Positions 39,238 to 47,724 of a stretch of DNA of 64,000 bases are shown here, piece by piece. How positions within the stretch are numbered: position 1 is the first letter of the stretch; every line of letters begins with the position of its first letter. A program made the position numbers and the translations under genes. The stretch lies in the NCBI RefSeq assembly GCF_021698975.1, contig NZ_SSXA01000007.1, forward strand, positions 1-64,000, given 5' to 3'. The notes under the pieces were generated by a model. That model saw only the letters and a program-made list of their open reading frames with translations. It was not told the origin of the DNA and ran no database searches. Origin of the DNA: Blastococcus sp. KM273128 (GTDB taxonomy: Bacteria > Actinomycetota > Actinomycetes > Mycobacteriales > Geodermatophilaceae).

Positions 39238-39858
39238 TCAGCACCGGGGGAGCGTGCGGTCGTCCGGCAGCGTGCGCCCGGCCAGCAGCGCGACGAGCCG
39301 GCCGGCGTCCGCCCGGACGACCGCGCCCTCGCCCCAGGTCCGAGCGGTGTCGGTGGCCTCGAGCCGCGCACCGGACAGGTCGACGCCGAAGACCGCGCCG
39401 CCCGCCGCGACGAGGTGGTCCAGGACGGCGAGCACCGCGTCGGCCGGCGCGACCGGCGGCCGGTCGAGGGCCACGGTCACGTCGAGGGAGTGGACGACGG
39501 CGTGGGTCAGCGCGCCCGTCGCGCCACCACCCGGCGGCTCCCAGCGGTGCAGCGCCGGGGAGCGCAGCCCGCCCAGCAGCTCGGCGGCCGGGAGGGAGGC
39601 GTCCCGGTCCGCCACCGCGTCGGAGAGCCGGCCGAAGTCCCCACCCGCGGCCGCCAGCTCGGCGCCGAACCGCTCCGGCGTCAGCCGCACCGGCATGGTC
39701 ACGTGCGCCACGACGTGCCGGGTCAGCCACCCGGCGCACAGCGTCGGCCGGTCCCACGCGTCCTGCTCGGCGTCCGGCAGGTCGGCCAGGCCGCCGTACG
39801 TCGCCGCCACCCACCGCCCGACGTCGCCACCACCGCCGCCGTGCCCGTTCCCGGTCAT
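39238..39858 (-). CDS. Mycothiol-dependent maleylpyruvate isomerase-like (DinB fold) protein
   Basis: 206 residues of the MDMPI/TIGR03083 type. The N-terminal four-helix bundle has WDRPTLCAGWLTRHVVAHV and the late HAVVHSLDVTVALDRPP, which supplies the metal-binding His residues; a C-terminal MDMPI_C-like part (about 150-206) follows. Such proteins use mycothiol, which supports an actinobacterial origin. ATG with GGAGGGAG upstream; the open frame extends 44 codons but is not homologous. Substrate unknown. Confidence 0.8.
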   Translation of the reverse strand: MTGNGHGGGGGDVGRWVAATYGGLADLPDAEQDAWDRPTLCAGWLTRHVVAHVTMPVRLTPERFGAELAAAGGDFGRLSDAVADRDASLPAAELLGGLRSPALHRWEPPGGGATGALTHAVVHSLDVTVALDRPPVAPADAVLAVLDHLVAAGGAVFGVDLSGARLEATDTARTWGEGAVVRADAGRLVALLAGRTLPDDRTLPRC

Positions 39859-39984
39859 CCCGTCTCCCTCCACCCGGCCGCACGGGATGAGACAGCCGCC
39901 GGCCGCGGAAGTCATCGCCCGGTCACCGCAGGCACCCACCTGCGGGACAGCGGTCGCGGGCTGCGCTAGGTTCGGAGCCGTACG

Positions 39985-40056
39985 TGGCACGGGGTGTCCC
40001 GCCCGGGACTGAGATCACACCCGCCGAACCTGCTCCAGTTCGCACTGGCGAAGGGA
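39985..40056 (+). promoter_or_regulatory. TPP riboswitch (THI element)
   Basis: A clear thiamine-pyrophosphate aptamer: ACGGGGTGTCCC, then GGGACTGAGATCACACCC, then GAACCTGCTCCAGTTCGCACTGGCGAAGGGA. The CTGAGA and GAACCTG...GCGAAGGGA cores match the THI box. It ends 10 nt before the thiM ATG, so it probably controls translation initiation. A TAGGTT -10-like hexamer sits upstream at 39967. Confidence 0.95.
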
Positions 40057-40066
40057 TGTCACCGGC

Positions 40067-40873
40067 ATGTCCGATGCCGTGGAAGTCGTCGACCTGCGCG
40101 CTGCCCGCACGGCGCTGCGCGAGACCACGCCGCTGGTCCACTGCCTGACCAACACGGTCGTGCAGACGCTGACCGCCAACGCCCTGCTCGCGGTCGGCGC
40201 CGCCCCGGCGATGGTCGACGCCCCCGAGGAGGCGGGCGACTTCGCCGCCGTCGCCTCCGCCGTCCTGGTCAACGTCGGCACGGTCAACGCCCGCACCGCG
40301 GAGGCGATGCGGCTGGCCGCCGGGTCGGCCCGGGCGGCGGGCACCCCGTGGGTGCTCGACCCGGTCGCCGTCGGTGGCCTCGCCTTCCGGACGACGCTCG
40401 CCGGGGAGCTGGCGGCGCTCGCCCCCGCCGTCGTCCGGGGCAACCCCTCGGAGGTCATGGCGCTGGCCGGGGCGGGCTCCGGCGGGCGCGGCGTGGACAG
40501 CACCGCGGGCTCCGACGACGCCGCCTCCGCCGCCGCGGCGCTCGCCGGGCGCACCGGCGGCGTGGTCGCCGTCAGCGGCGAGGTGGACCTGATCACCGAC
40601 GGCGCGCGCACCCTCCGTGTCGGCGGGGGCTCGGCGCTGCTGACCCGCACCACCGGCGCCGGGTGCGCGCTCGGCGCGCTGGTCGCCGCGTACGTCGCCG
40701 CGACCAGCGACCCCTTCACCGGTGCGGTCGCCGCGCACGCGCACGTCGCCCTCGCCGCCGAGCGGGCCGCGGCGGGCGCGGCCGGGCCCGGCACGTTCGC
40801 GGCGGCGTGGCTGGACGCGCTGGACGCCGTCGGCCCCGACGAACTCGCCCGCGCGGACGTGCGGAGCGCCTGA
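40067..40873 (+). CDS. thiM: Hydroxyethylthiazole kinase
   Basis: A 268-residue ribokinase-like enzyme that phosphorylates 4-methyl-5-hydroxyethylthiazole for thiamine salvage. The N-terminus [30 protein letters not shown] is the ThiM signature; the C-terminal catalytic segment is [20 protein letters not shown]. First gene under the TPP riboswitch. The stop overlaps the thiE start (TGATG). No thiazole-synthesis genes lie nearby, consistent with salvage. Confidence 0.95.
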   Translation: MSDAVEVVDLRAARTALRETTPLVHCLTNTVVQTLTANALLAVGAAPAMVDAPEEAGDFAAVASAVLVNVGTVNARTAEAMRLAAGSARAAGTPWVLDPVAVGGLAFRTTLAGELAALAPAVVRGNPSEVMALAGAGSGGRGVDSTAGSDDAASAAAALAGRTGGVVAVSGEVDLITDGARTLRVGGGSALLTRTTGAGCALGALVAAYVAATSDPFTGAVAAHAHVALAAERAAAGAAGPGTFAAAWLDALDAVGPDELARADVRSA

Positions 40874-41535
40874 TGCGCCCGGCGTTCGACCCGACCCTGT
40901 ACCTGGTCACCGACACGCAGCTGTGCCGACCGCGACCGGTGGCCGACGTCGTCCGCGCCGCGGTCGCCGGTGGCGTCACCGCCGTCCAGGTGCGCGACAA
41001 GGAGGCCTCCCGCCGGGAGCTCCTCGCGCTGACCCGCTCGGTGCAGGCCGCCCTCGCCGACCGGCCGGACGTCGCGGTGGTGGTGAACGACGCCCTCGAC
41101 GTCGCCCTGCTCGCCGGCGCCTCGGGCGTGCACGTCGGCCAGGAGGACCTGCCGGTGACCGAGGTGCGGGCGGCGCTCGGGCCCGACCGGCTGGTCGGCC
41201 TCTCCGTGGGCAGCGGCGCGGACCTCGCCGCCGCGCTCCACCTGCCGGAGGGCACGCTCGACCTCGTCGGCCTGAGCCCGGTGTGGGCGACACCGACCAA
41301 GCCCGAGGCCGGTCCGGGTCTGGGCCTGGCCGCCGTCCGGGAGCTGGCCGCCACCGCGCGGGCCGCGGGGCTGACCGCCGTGGCGATCGGCGGCATCGAC
41401 GCCACCCGGGCGGCCGCGGCCGCGGCCACGGGCGTGCAGGGCATCTGCGTGGTCTCGGCGATCTGCGCGGCGGCAGACCCGCGGGCCGCGGCGGCGGCGC
41501 TGCGCGCCGAGCTGGCCCCGGTGGGCGCGCGATGA
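40873..41535 (+). CDS. thiE: Thiamine-phosphate synthase
   Basis: A 220-residue TIM-barrel enzyme that joins HMP pyrophosphate and thiazole phosphate to thiamine phosphate. YLVTDTQLC, VTAVQVRDKEASRRELL, VVVNDALDVALLAGASGVHVGQEDLP and the phosphate-binding AIGGIDATRAAAAAATG are all family motifs. ATG start overlapping the thiM stop; its stop overlaps the thiD start by 4 nt. Confidence 0.95.
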   Translation: MRPAFDPTLYLVTDTQLCRPRPVADVVRAAVAGGVTAVQVRDKEASRRELLALTRSVQAALADRPDVAVVVNDALDVALLAGASGVHVGQEDLPVTEVRAALGPDRLVGLSVGSGADLAAALHLPEGTLDLVGLSPVWATPTKPEAGPGLGLAAVRELAATARAAGLTAVAIGGIDATRAAAAAATGVQGICVVSAICAAADPRAAAAALRAELAPVGAR

Positions 41536-42344
41536 CGCCGACCGCGCTCACCGTGGCCGGCAGCGACCCCAGCGGCGGCGCCGGGATCCAGGCCGACCTG
41601 AAGACGTTCAGCGCCCTGGCCACGTACGGGACGGCGGTGCTCACCGCCCTCACCGCGCAGAGCACCCGCGGCGTCACCGCCGTGCACCCTGTCCCGGCGG
41701 AGTTCGTGGCCCAGCAGCTGCACACGCTGCTCGACGACGTCGAGGTGCACGCCACCAAGCTCGGGATGCTCGGCAGCGCCGACGTGGTGCGCGCGGTCGC
41801 CGCGGTGCTGGCCGAGCGGCGCCCCGGCCCGGTGGTCTGCGACCCGGTGATGGTGGCGACGAGCGGCCACCGGCTCATCGACGACGACGCCGTCGCGGCG
41901 GTCCGCACCGAGCTGCTGCCGCTGGCCGATCTCATCACCCCCAACGTGCCGGAGGCCGCGGCCTTGCTGGGCACGGAACCCGCGACCGACGTCGAGGGGC
42001 TGCACGAGCAGGCGCGGGCGCTGCTGGCCCTGGGGCCGCGCGCGGTGCTGCTCAAGGGCGGCCACCTCGGCGGCCCCGAGAGCGTCGACGTCCTCGCCAC
42101 CGCCGCCGGCACCACGGAGAGCCGGCGCCCCAGGATCGACACGACGGCCACCCACGGCACCGGGTGCACGCTCTCCTCGGCGCTGGCCGCGCTCGCCGCC
42201 CGCGCCGGCGGCACCCCCGACTGGCCGGCCCTGGTCGAACCCGCCCGCGACTACCTGCAGCGGGCGCTCGCCGCGGGGGGCGCGCTGCGGATCGGCGCCG
42301 GCCACGGCCCGGTGCACCACTTCGCCGGGATCTGGCCGGCGTGA
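41532..42344 (+). CDS. thiD: Hydroxymethylpyrimidine/phosphomethylpyrimidine kinase
   Basis: A 270-residue ribokinase-fold kinase that phosphorylates HMP and HMP-phosphate. TVAGSDPSGGAGIQADLKTFSALATYG is the N-terminal signature; VVCDPVMVATSGHRL and DTTATHGTGCTLSSALAALAA provide the catalytic Asp and anion hole. ATG overlaps thiE (ATGA), and the stop overlaps tenA by 4 nt. In the operon it generates the pyrimidine half for ThiE. Confidence 0.95.
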   Translation: MTPTALTVAGSDPSGGAGIQADLKTFSALATYGTAVLTALTAQSTRGVTAVHPVPAEFVAQQLHTLLDDVEVHATKLGMLGSADVVRAVAAVLAERRPGPVVCDPVMVATSGHRLIDDDAVAAVRTELLPLADLITPNVPEAAALLGTEPATDVEGLHEQARALLALGPRAVLLKGGHLGGPESVDVLATAAGTTESRRPRIDTTATHGTGCTLSSALAALAARAGGTPDWPALVEPARDYLQRALAAGGALRIGAGHGPVHHFAGIWPA

Positions 42345-43018
42345 CCGGCTTCAGCGACCGCGCCTGGGCGGCGACGGCGGACCTCCGCCGGGCGATCGAC
42401 GAGCTGCCCTTCCTCGCCGAGCTGGCCGACGGCAGCCTCGCCCCGGCGGTCTTCCGCCACTACCTGGAGCAGGACGCGCTCTACCTGGGCAGCTACGCGC
42501 GGGCGCTCGCGCTGCTGGCGGCCCGCGCCCCCGATACCGGGGCGGCGGCCTTCTGGGCGGGCTCGGCGCAGACCTGCGGGGCGGTGGAGACGCAGCTGCA
42601 CGAGGACCTGCTGGCCACCGACCTGCTGGGCACCGACCTGCTGGGCGGCGCCCCGACGGCGTCGCCGACCTGCCTCGCCTACACCTCCTACCTGGTGGCG
42701 ACGGCGGCGACCGCGCCCTACCCGGTCGCCGCCGCGGCCGTCCTGCCCTGCTACTGGGTGTACGCCGACGTCGGCGCCCGCCTGGCCCCGCTGGCCCGGG
42801 CGGCGGCCGAGCACCCCTACCGCCGGTGGGTCGCCACCTACGACGCCGCTCCCTTCCAGGAGGCCACGGCCACCGCCCGGCGGCTGACCGACGCCGCGGC
42901 GCACTCGGCCCCCGACCAGGAGGCCGCCATGCTCACCGCGTTCGCCGTCGCCACCCGGTACGAGCTGGAGTTCTGGCGCGCCGCCCACGCCCGTGAGCGC
43001 TGGACCGTCCCGGTCTGA
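42341..43018 (+). CDS. tenA: TenA-family aminopyrimidine salvage hydrolase
   Basis: A 225-residue all-helical TenA protein. The catalytic Cys is at about 137 in AVLPCYWVYADVG and a late conserved Glu sits in ATRYELEFW. TenA hydrolyses formylaminopyrimidine or aminopyrimidine breakdown products of thiamine to HMP. GTG start, 4-nt overlap with thiD. A short internal repeat (LLATDLLGTDLLGG, about 90-103) is unusual. Last gene of the riboswitch-controlled operon. Confidence 0.93.
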   Translation: MTGFSDRAWAATADLRRAIDELPFLAELADGSLAPAVFRHYLEQDALYLGSYARALALLAARAPDTGAAAFWAGSAQTCGAVETQLHEDLLATDLLGTDLLGGAPTASPTCLAYTSYLVATAATAPYPVAAAAVLPCYWVYADVGARLAPLARAAAEHPYRRWVATYDAAPFQEATATARRLTDAAAHSAPDQEAAMLTAFAVATRYELEFWRAAHARERWTVPV

Positions 43019-43066
43019 CCGGGGGCGGCTGCCGACGGCTCCGCCGGCCGGGCGATCATCGGTGCC

Positions 43067-44455
43067 ATGAGGCGGGAGGCGAGCATCCTGCACCTGGACC
43101 TCGACGCCTTCTTCGCCGCGGTCGAGCAGCGCGACAAGCCCTCGCTGCGCGGCCGGCCGGTCGTCGTCGGCGGCGTGGGCGGCCGCGGCGTCGTCGCGAC
43201 GGCGTCCTACGAGGCGCGGGCCTACGGCGCGCGGTCGGCGATGTCCACCGCGGAGGCCCGCCGGCGCTGCCCGCCGGGGACGGCGTTCCTCGGCGGCCGC
43301 TTCGCCGCCTACCGCCGCACCTCCGACGTCGTCATGGACCTGCTGCGCGAGCTCTCCCCGCTCGTCGAGCCGGTCTCGATCGACGAGGCGTACGTCGACC
43401 TCGCCGCCGGCCCCGCTGCCGACCTCTCGGTTTCCGGTGTGACGGAACTGGCCGCGGGTCTCAAGGAGCGCATCGCGGACGCCACCGGCGGGGTCACCGG
43501 GTCGGTCGGCATCGGCAGCTCGAAGCTCATGGCGAAGATCGCCTCCGACCTGCAGAAGCCGGACGGCCTCGTCGTCGTCCCGCCGGGCGGTGAGCTCGAC
43601 GTCCTGCACCCCTTGCCGGTCACCCGGCTCGGCGGGGTGGGGCCGGCGACCGCGGAGCGGCTGCACCAGGTCGGGGTGCGCACCGTCGGTGACCTCGCTG
43701 CCAAGTCGCTGCCCGACTTGGTGGCGCTGGCCGGCCGCGCGCACGGCGCCGGGCTGCACGCCCTGGCCCGCGCCGAGGACGACCGCGCCGTCGTCCCCGA
43801 CCGCGAGGTGAAGTCGGTGTCGCACGAGGAGACGTTCGAGCGGGACCTCACCGACCTCGCCGTGCTGAACCGGGAGATCGACTCGATGGCGGCCCGGGTG
43901 GGGAGCCGGCTGCGGGCCGCCGCGTACTCGGGCCGCACGGTCACGCTGAAGCTGCGGCGCTACGACTTCACGACGATCACCCGCTCGCAGACGCTGCCGC
44001 AGCCCACCGACGACGCCCGGGTCATCGCGACCACGGCCCGCCGGCTGCTCACCGAGGCCGGCACGAGCGGCGGGCTGCGGCTGCTCGGGGTCGGGGTCTC
44101 GGGGCTGTCGCTCTACGCGCAGGGCGACCTCTTCGCCGCAGACGAGGAGGAGCCGGACGAGGCCGAGGCGCCCGAGCGGGAGGCGGCCGAGGAGCCGCCG
44201 CTGCCGGTGGAGAAGCGCTGGTGGCCGGGGCAGGACGTGCGGCACGAGGAGCACGGGGCGGGCTGGGTGTGGGGCCGGGGGCTCGGCCGGGTGACCGTGC
44301 GCTTCGAGGGCCCGTTGACGCCGCCCGGCCCGGTGCGCACGCTGGCCGCCGACGACCCGGCGCTGCAGCCGGCCGACCCGCCCGACTGGTTGAAGGACCC
44401 TCCTGCCCCCCACCACTCGCAAGCTCGCGGCGGGCCCCTGCAGGAGGGCCGATGA
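43067..44455 (+). CDS. dinB: DNA polymerase IV (Y-family) with C-terminal extension
   Basis: A 462-residue translesion polymerase. Catalytic residues: D11 in HLDLDAFFAAVEQ and D106/E107 in PVSIDEAYVDL; the HhH thumb (LGGVGPATAERLHQVGVRTVGDL) and little finger follow. A C-terminal extension of about 80 residues after residue 380 carries KRWWPGQDVRHEEHGAGWVWGRGLGRVTVRFEG, a small beta domain seen in other actinobacterial DinB. No clear beta-clamp motif was pinned down. The last 19 residues are encoded by a repeat element. The stop overlaps the next gene by 4 nt. Confidence 0.92.
   Translation: MRREASILHLDLDAFFAAVEQRDKPSLRGRPVVVGGVGGRGVVATASYEARAYGARSAMSTAEARRRCPPGTAFLGGRFAAYRRTSDVVMDLLRELSPLVEPVSIDEAYVDLAAGPAADLSVSGVTELAAGLKERIADATGGVTGSVGIGSSKLMAKIASDLQKPDGLVVVPPGGELDVLHPLPVTRLGGVGPATAERLHQVGVRTVGDLAAKSLPDLVALAGRAHGAGLHALARAEDDRAVVPDREVKSVSHEETFERDLTDLAVLNREIDSMAARVGSRLRAAAYSGRTVTLKLRRYDFTTITRSQTLPQPTDDARVIATTARRLLTEAGTSGGLRLLGVGVSGLSLYAQGDLFAADEEEPDEAEAPEREAAEEPPLPVEKRWWPGQDVRHEEHGAGWVWGRGLGRVTVRFEGPLTPPGPVRTLAADDPALQPADPPDWLKDPPAPHHSQARGGPLQEGR
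44395..44450 (+). repeat. Intergenic hairpin element, copy A
   Basis: A 56-bp hairpin: left arm GGACCCTCCTGC (44395-44406), a centre holding CTCGCAAGCTCG, and right arm GCAGGAGGGCC (44440-44450). The arms are almost identical to copy B. It encodes the last residues of DinB, and its 3' arm contains the AGGAGG used by the following gene, so folding would hide that ribosome-binding site. Confidence 0.7.
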
Positions 44456-46020
44456 CAGCCGCCCGGTCCTGGTGGGGCTGGGGGACGACGGACCAGGCGC
44501 TGCCCGACGACGAGTGCGCCGCGCTCGCCGGGCTGCTCCCGGGGCTGCCCGCCCGCCCGCGCCCGGTCCCCGACGTCGGCGACCTCGCGCTGCCGCCGTC
44601 GCGGATCACCCCGCCGTCGACCCTGCCGGTGACCACCGACCCGGCGGCACGCGCTGCCCGGGCGTACGGCAAGGCCTACCGCGACGTCGTCCGGGCGCTG
44701 TCCGGGGACCTCGCGGGCGCACCGGACGCCGTCGCCCGGCCCGGCGCCGAGGCCGAGGTCGTCGACCTGCTGGACTGGGCCGCCGCCTCGGACGTCGTCG
44801 TGGTGCCCGTGGGCGGCGGCAGCTCGGTGGTCGGCGGGGTGGAGTACCGCGGCGAGCGGCCATGGCTGGCGGTGGAGCTCACCGGGCTGGACCGCGTCCT
44901 GGAGGTCGACCCGGTGAGCCGGGCCGCGCGCATCCAGGGCGGGGCTCTGGGCCCGGTGCTCGAGGCCCAGCTGCGCCCGCACGGCCTGACGCTGCGGCAC
45001 TTCCCGCAGAGCTTCGAGTTCTCCACGCTCGGCGGCTGGCTGGCCACCCGCGCCGGCGGGCACTACGCCACCCTGCACACCCACGTCCACGACCTGGTGG
45101 AGTCGCTGCGGGTCGTGACGCCGGTGGGGGTCAGCGAGTCGTGGCGGCTGCCCGGGTCGGGCGCGGGCCCCTCACCCGACCGGCTCTTCCTCGGCTCGGA
45201 GGGCATCCTCGGCGTCATCACCGAGGCGTGGATGCGGCTGCAGGACCGGCCCCGGTGGAAGGCCTCGGCGTCGGCGACGTTCCCCGGCGCCACGGCTGCG
45301 TTCAGCGCCGTCCGGGCGATCGCGCAGGCCGGGCTGCACCCGGCGAACTGCCGGCTGCTCGACCCGGGCGAGGCCGCGCTGGCGGGCGCGGCGTCGGGGG
45401 AGTGGGTGCTGGTGCTCGGCGTGGAGTCCGCCGCGCACCCCGTGGAGGGGCGCCTGAGCGAGCTGACCGACCTGGCGCGGGCGCACGGGGGCCGGGTGGC
45501 CGACCCGGCAGCGGGAGGCGACACGGCCGCGGATGCCTGGCGGAGCAACTTCCTGCGCATGCCGTACGTCCGCGACGGGCTGGCCCGGATGAGCGCGCTC
45601 GTGGAGACCTTCGAGACGGCGTGCACCTGGGACCGCGTCGAGGAGCTCTACGCGACGGTGCGCGCCGAGGTGGGGGCCGCCGTCGAGCAGGTCACCGGCG
45701 CGCCCGGCCTGCTCAACTGCCGGCTCACCCACGTCTACCCCGACGGCGCCGCGCCCTACTTCACCGTCCTCGCCGCCGGGCGGCCCGGGGACGAGGTGGC
45801 GATGTGGGACGAGGTGAAGACGGCGGCCTCGGAGGTGCTGGGCCGGCTGGGCGCGACGATCACCCACCACCACGCCGTCGGCCGCGACCACCGCCCCGGG
45901 TACGACCGGCAGCGCCCGGAGCCGTTCGGCCTGGCGCTGCGGGCGGCCAAGTCCGCGCTCGACCCGGCCGGGGTGCTCAACCCCGGCGTGCTGCTGGACG
46001 AGCTGCGCTCCGGCCGCTGA
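44452..46020 (+). CDS. FAD-dependent alkyl-DHAP synthase-like oxidase
   Basis: A 522-residue VAO/PCMH-fold flavoprotein. FAD-binding segments VVVVPVGGGSSVVGGVEY, ARIQGGALGPVLEAQLRPHGLTLRHFPQSFEFSTLGGWLATRAGG and FLGSEGILGVITEA, plus the late NCRLTHVYPDG and ITHHHAVGRDHRPGY, are typical of alkylglycerone-phosphate synthase-like enzymes. Those proteins form the ether bond of ether lipids. In bacteria many relatives act as other FAD oxidases, so the reaction is not certain. ATG overlaps the dinB stop (ATGA). Its ribosome-binding site lies in the 3' arm of a repeat hairpin. Confidence 0.8.
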   Translation: MTAARSWWGWGTTDQALPDDECAALAGLLPGLPARPRPVPDVGDLALPPSRITPPSTLPVTTDPAARAARAYGKAYRDVVRALSGDLAGAPDAVARPGAEAEVVDLLDWAAASDVVVVPVGGGSSVVGGVEYRGERPWLAVELTGLDRVLEVDPVSRAARIQGGALGPVLEAQLRPHGLTLRHFPQSFEFSTLGGWLATRAGGHYATLHTHVHDLVESLRVVTPVGVSESWRLPGSGAGPSPDRLFLGSEGILGVITEAWMRLQDRPRWKASASATFPGATAAFSAVRAIAQAGLHPANCRLLDPGEAALAGAASGEWVLVLGVESAAHPVEGRLSELTDLARAHGGRVADPAAGGDTAADAWRSNFLRMPYVRDGLARMSALVETFETACTWDRVEELYATVRAEVGAAVEQVTGAPGLLNCRLTHVYPDGAAPYFTVLAAGRPGDEVAMWDEVKTAASEVLGRLGATITHHHAVGRDHRPGYDRQRPEPFGLALRAAKSALDPAGVLNPGVLLDELRSGR

Positions 46021-46054
46021 GCGCGCCGGGGCGGCCGCCCTGTAGAACGACTGC

Positions 46055-46669
46055 ATGCCCGATCGCCCCGAACCGAGCGCCTGGACCCGCATGACGCAGG
46101 AGGACCCCTCCCACTCGGCGGCCTACGTGCAGCGGTTCCGCACGCTGGCCGAGCAGGGGATGGACCTGGTCGGGGAGGCGCGGCTGGTCGACGCGATGCT
46201 GCCGCGCGGCTCCCGGGTGCTGGACGCCGGCTGCGGGCCGGGCCGGGTGGGCGCGCACCTGCACGAGGTCGGCCACCGGGTGGTGGGGGTCGACGTCGAC
46301 CCGGTGCTGATCGCCGCGGCCGAGGAGGACCACCCCGGGCCGCGGTGGCTGGTCGGCGACCTGGCCGAGCTGGACCTGCCGGCGCAGGGCATCGACGAGC
46401 CCTTCGACGCGATCGTCAGCGCCGGCAACGTGATGGCGTTCCTCGCGCCGTCGACCCGTGGTGCGGTGCTCCGCCGGCTGCGCGCCCACATCGCGGCGGA
46501 CGGCCGAGCGGTCCTCGGCTTCGGCGCCGGCCGCGGCTACGCCTTCGACGAGTTCCTGGACGACGCGCGGGCGGCCGGCTGGGCCCCCGACCTGCTGCTG
46601 TCGACCTGGGACCTGCGGCCGTTCGCGCCCGACTCCGACTTCCTGGTCGCGGTGCTCCGCCCCGTCTGA
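46055..46669 (+). CDS. Class I SAM-dependent methyltransferase
   Basis: A 204-residue Rossmann-fold methyltransferase. SAM-binding motif I is VLDAGCGPGRVGAHL (about 55-69), the acidic loop is VVGVDVDPVLIAAA (about 76-89), and motif II/III follows in DAIVSAGNVMAFL. No substrate-recognition domain is apparent, so the acceptor is unknown. ATG start; 34 bp downstream of the AGPS-like gene. Similar stand-alone proteins are common in actinobacteria. Confidence 0.85.
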   Translation: MPDRPEPSAWTRMTQEDPSHSAAYVQRFRTLAEQGMDLVGEARLVDAMLPRGSRVLDAGCGPGRVGAHLHEVGHRVVGVDVDPVLIAAAEEDHPGPRWLVGDLAELDLPAQGIDEPFDAIVSAGNVMAFLAPSTRGAVLRRLRAHIAADGRAVLGFGAGRGYAFDEFLDDARAAGWAPDLLLSTWDLRPFAPDSDFLVAVLRPV

Positions 46670-46703
46670 CCACCGGTCCGGGCGCGCCGGCCGCCGGCGG
46701 TGC

Positions 46704-47591
46704 TCAGATGCGGCCGTCGGCCCGCAGCAGGAGGAGCGCCTGCACCGTCCGGTGGCCGCGCCACTCGAGGGCGGCGGCGGGGGACCAGCTCTCGAAGTCG
46801 ACCGCCCACCCGCCGTCGTCCTGCTGGCCCGCCGCCAGCCGGTCCAGCTCGGCCTCCACGACCCCAGGGGCGAACAGCGACCGGGCCGGGCCCCCGGGCA
46901 GCGGGGCGAAGTCCAGCGGGCGCATGTGCTCGTCGGGCGCACCCCCGGCCACGTGCAGCAGCCCGTCCGCCGGCACGTGCGACCGCAGCCGGTCGAGCAG
47001 CTCCACGGCCTCCGGGTGCGCCCCGACGGCGGCGTCGAGGAACCGCACCGCGAACGCCAGCTCCATGGCGTGCGTGTTCCCGTCGAGCCGGCCGACGGCG
47101 TCCAGGCAGTAAGCGGTCGCCCCCTCCAGCCAGGGGTGCCCGGCCACGGCCGGGTCCGCCGCGGCGACCTGGTGGGCCGTCGCGGCGACGACCGCGGTGA
47201 TCTGCAGCGAGGACCGGGTCGGGTCCGCCCCCGTCCAGAACGGTGCGCAGGCAGCCGGATCGGGCACCGGCAGGGCGAACGGCAGCCCGCCGTCCGGCAG
47301 GCTCACCGCCGCCAGCCAGTCGCAGAGCTCGAGGGTTCGCGGCGTGGTGGCGGGCGCGACGTCGGCGAAGGCCTCCAGCGCGTGCAAGGCACCACCCGGC
47401 TGGCTGGTCGCCGAGCGCAGGTCGGGCTCCAGGCCCCACCCGTAGCCGCCGTCGGTGTTGCGGTACCCGTCGACGGCCGCGAGCACCGGCACGGGCGACC
47501 CGCCCGCGAAGAGCAGCTCGAAACGACGGCGGTCCAGCACCCGCCCGGCGGTGGCGAGGAAGTCGGCGGCGGCGGCGAGGTCGACGGTCAC
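46704..47591 (-). CDS. Alpha/alpha-toroid (prenyltransferase/terpene-cyclase-like) protein
   Basis: 295 residues with repeated QDDGGW/TDGGYGW-like motifs (YRNTDGGYGWGLEPDLRS, LPDGGLPFALP, QQDDGGWAVDFESWSPAAALEWRG) characteristic of the squalene-cyclase/prenyltransferase toroid fold. The DxDD cyclase motif is not evident, so it is probably not a classical cyclase. The GTG start at 47591 is chosen because GGGAGGG lies upstream and the longer frame is Gly/Arg-rich. A degenerate parS-like site lies in the gap upstream. Function unknown. Confidence 0.7.
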   Translation of the reverse strand: MTVDLAAAADFLATAGRVLDRRRFELLFAGGSPVPVLAAVDGYRNTDGGYGWGLEPDLRSATSQPGGALHALEAFADVAPATTPRTLELCDWLAAVSLPDGGLPFALPVPDPAACAPFWTGADPTRSSLQITAVVAATAHQVAAADPAVAGHPWLEGATAYCLDAVGRLDGNTHAMELAFAVRFLDAAVGAHPEAVELLDRLRSHVPADGLLHVAGGAPDEHMRPLDFAPLPGGPARSLFAPGVVEAELDRLAAGQQDDGGWAVDFESWSPAAALEWRGHRTVQALLLLRADGRI

Positions 47592-47704
47592 CGCGCCACC
47601 CTCCCGGAAACTCGGACCTCGCGGTGCGGCAGCTCCCTCGCCGCCTGCCGTGCGGCCGGCGGACCCGCCCCGCGGTCGGCCCGCACCCGTCGCCGGGACC
47701 GGGG

Positions 47705-47720
47705 TGTTTCCCGTGAAACC
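47705..47720. promoter_or_regulatory. Degenerate parS-like site 3
   Basis: GTTTCCCGTGAAAC at 47706-47719, one base away from the canonical palindrome GTTTCACGTGAAAC. Intergenic, between the toroid protein start and the PucR stop. Weaker than the other three sites. Confidence 0.4.
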
Positions 47721-47724
47721 GGCG

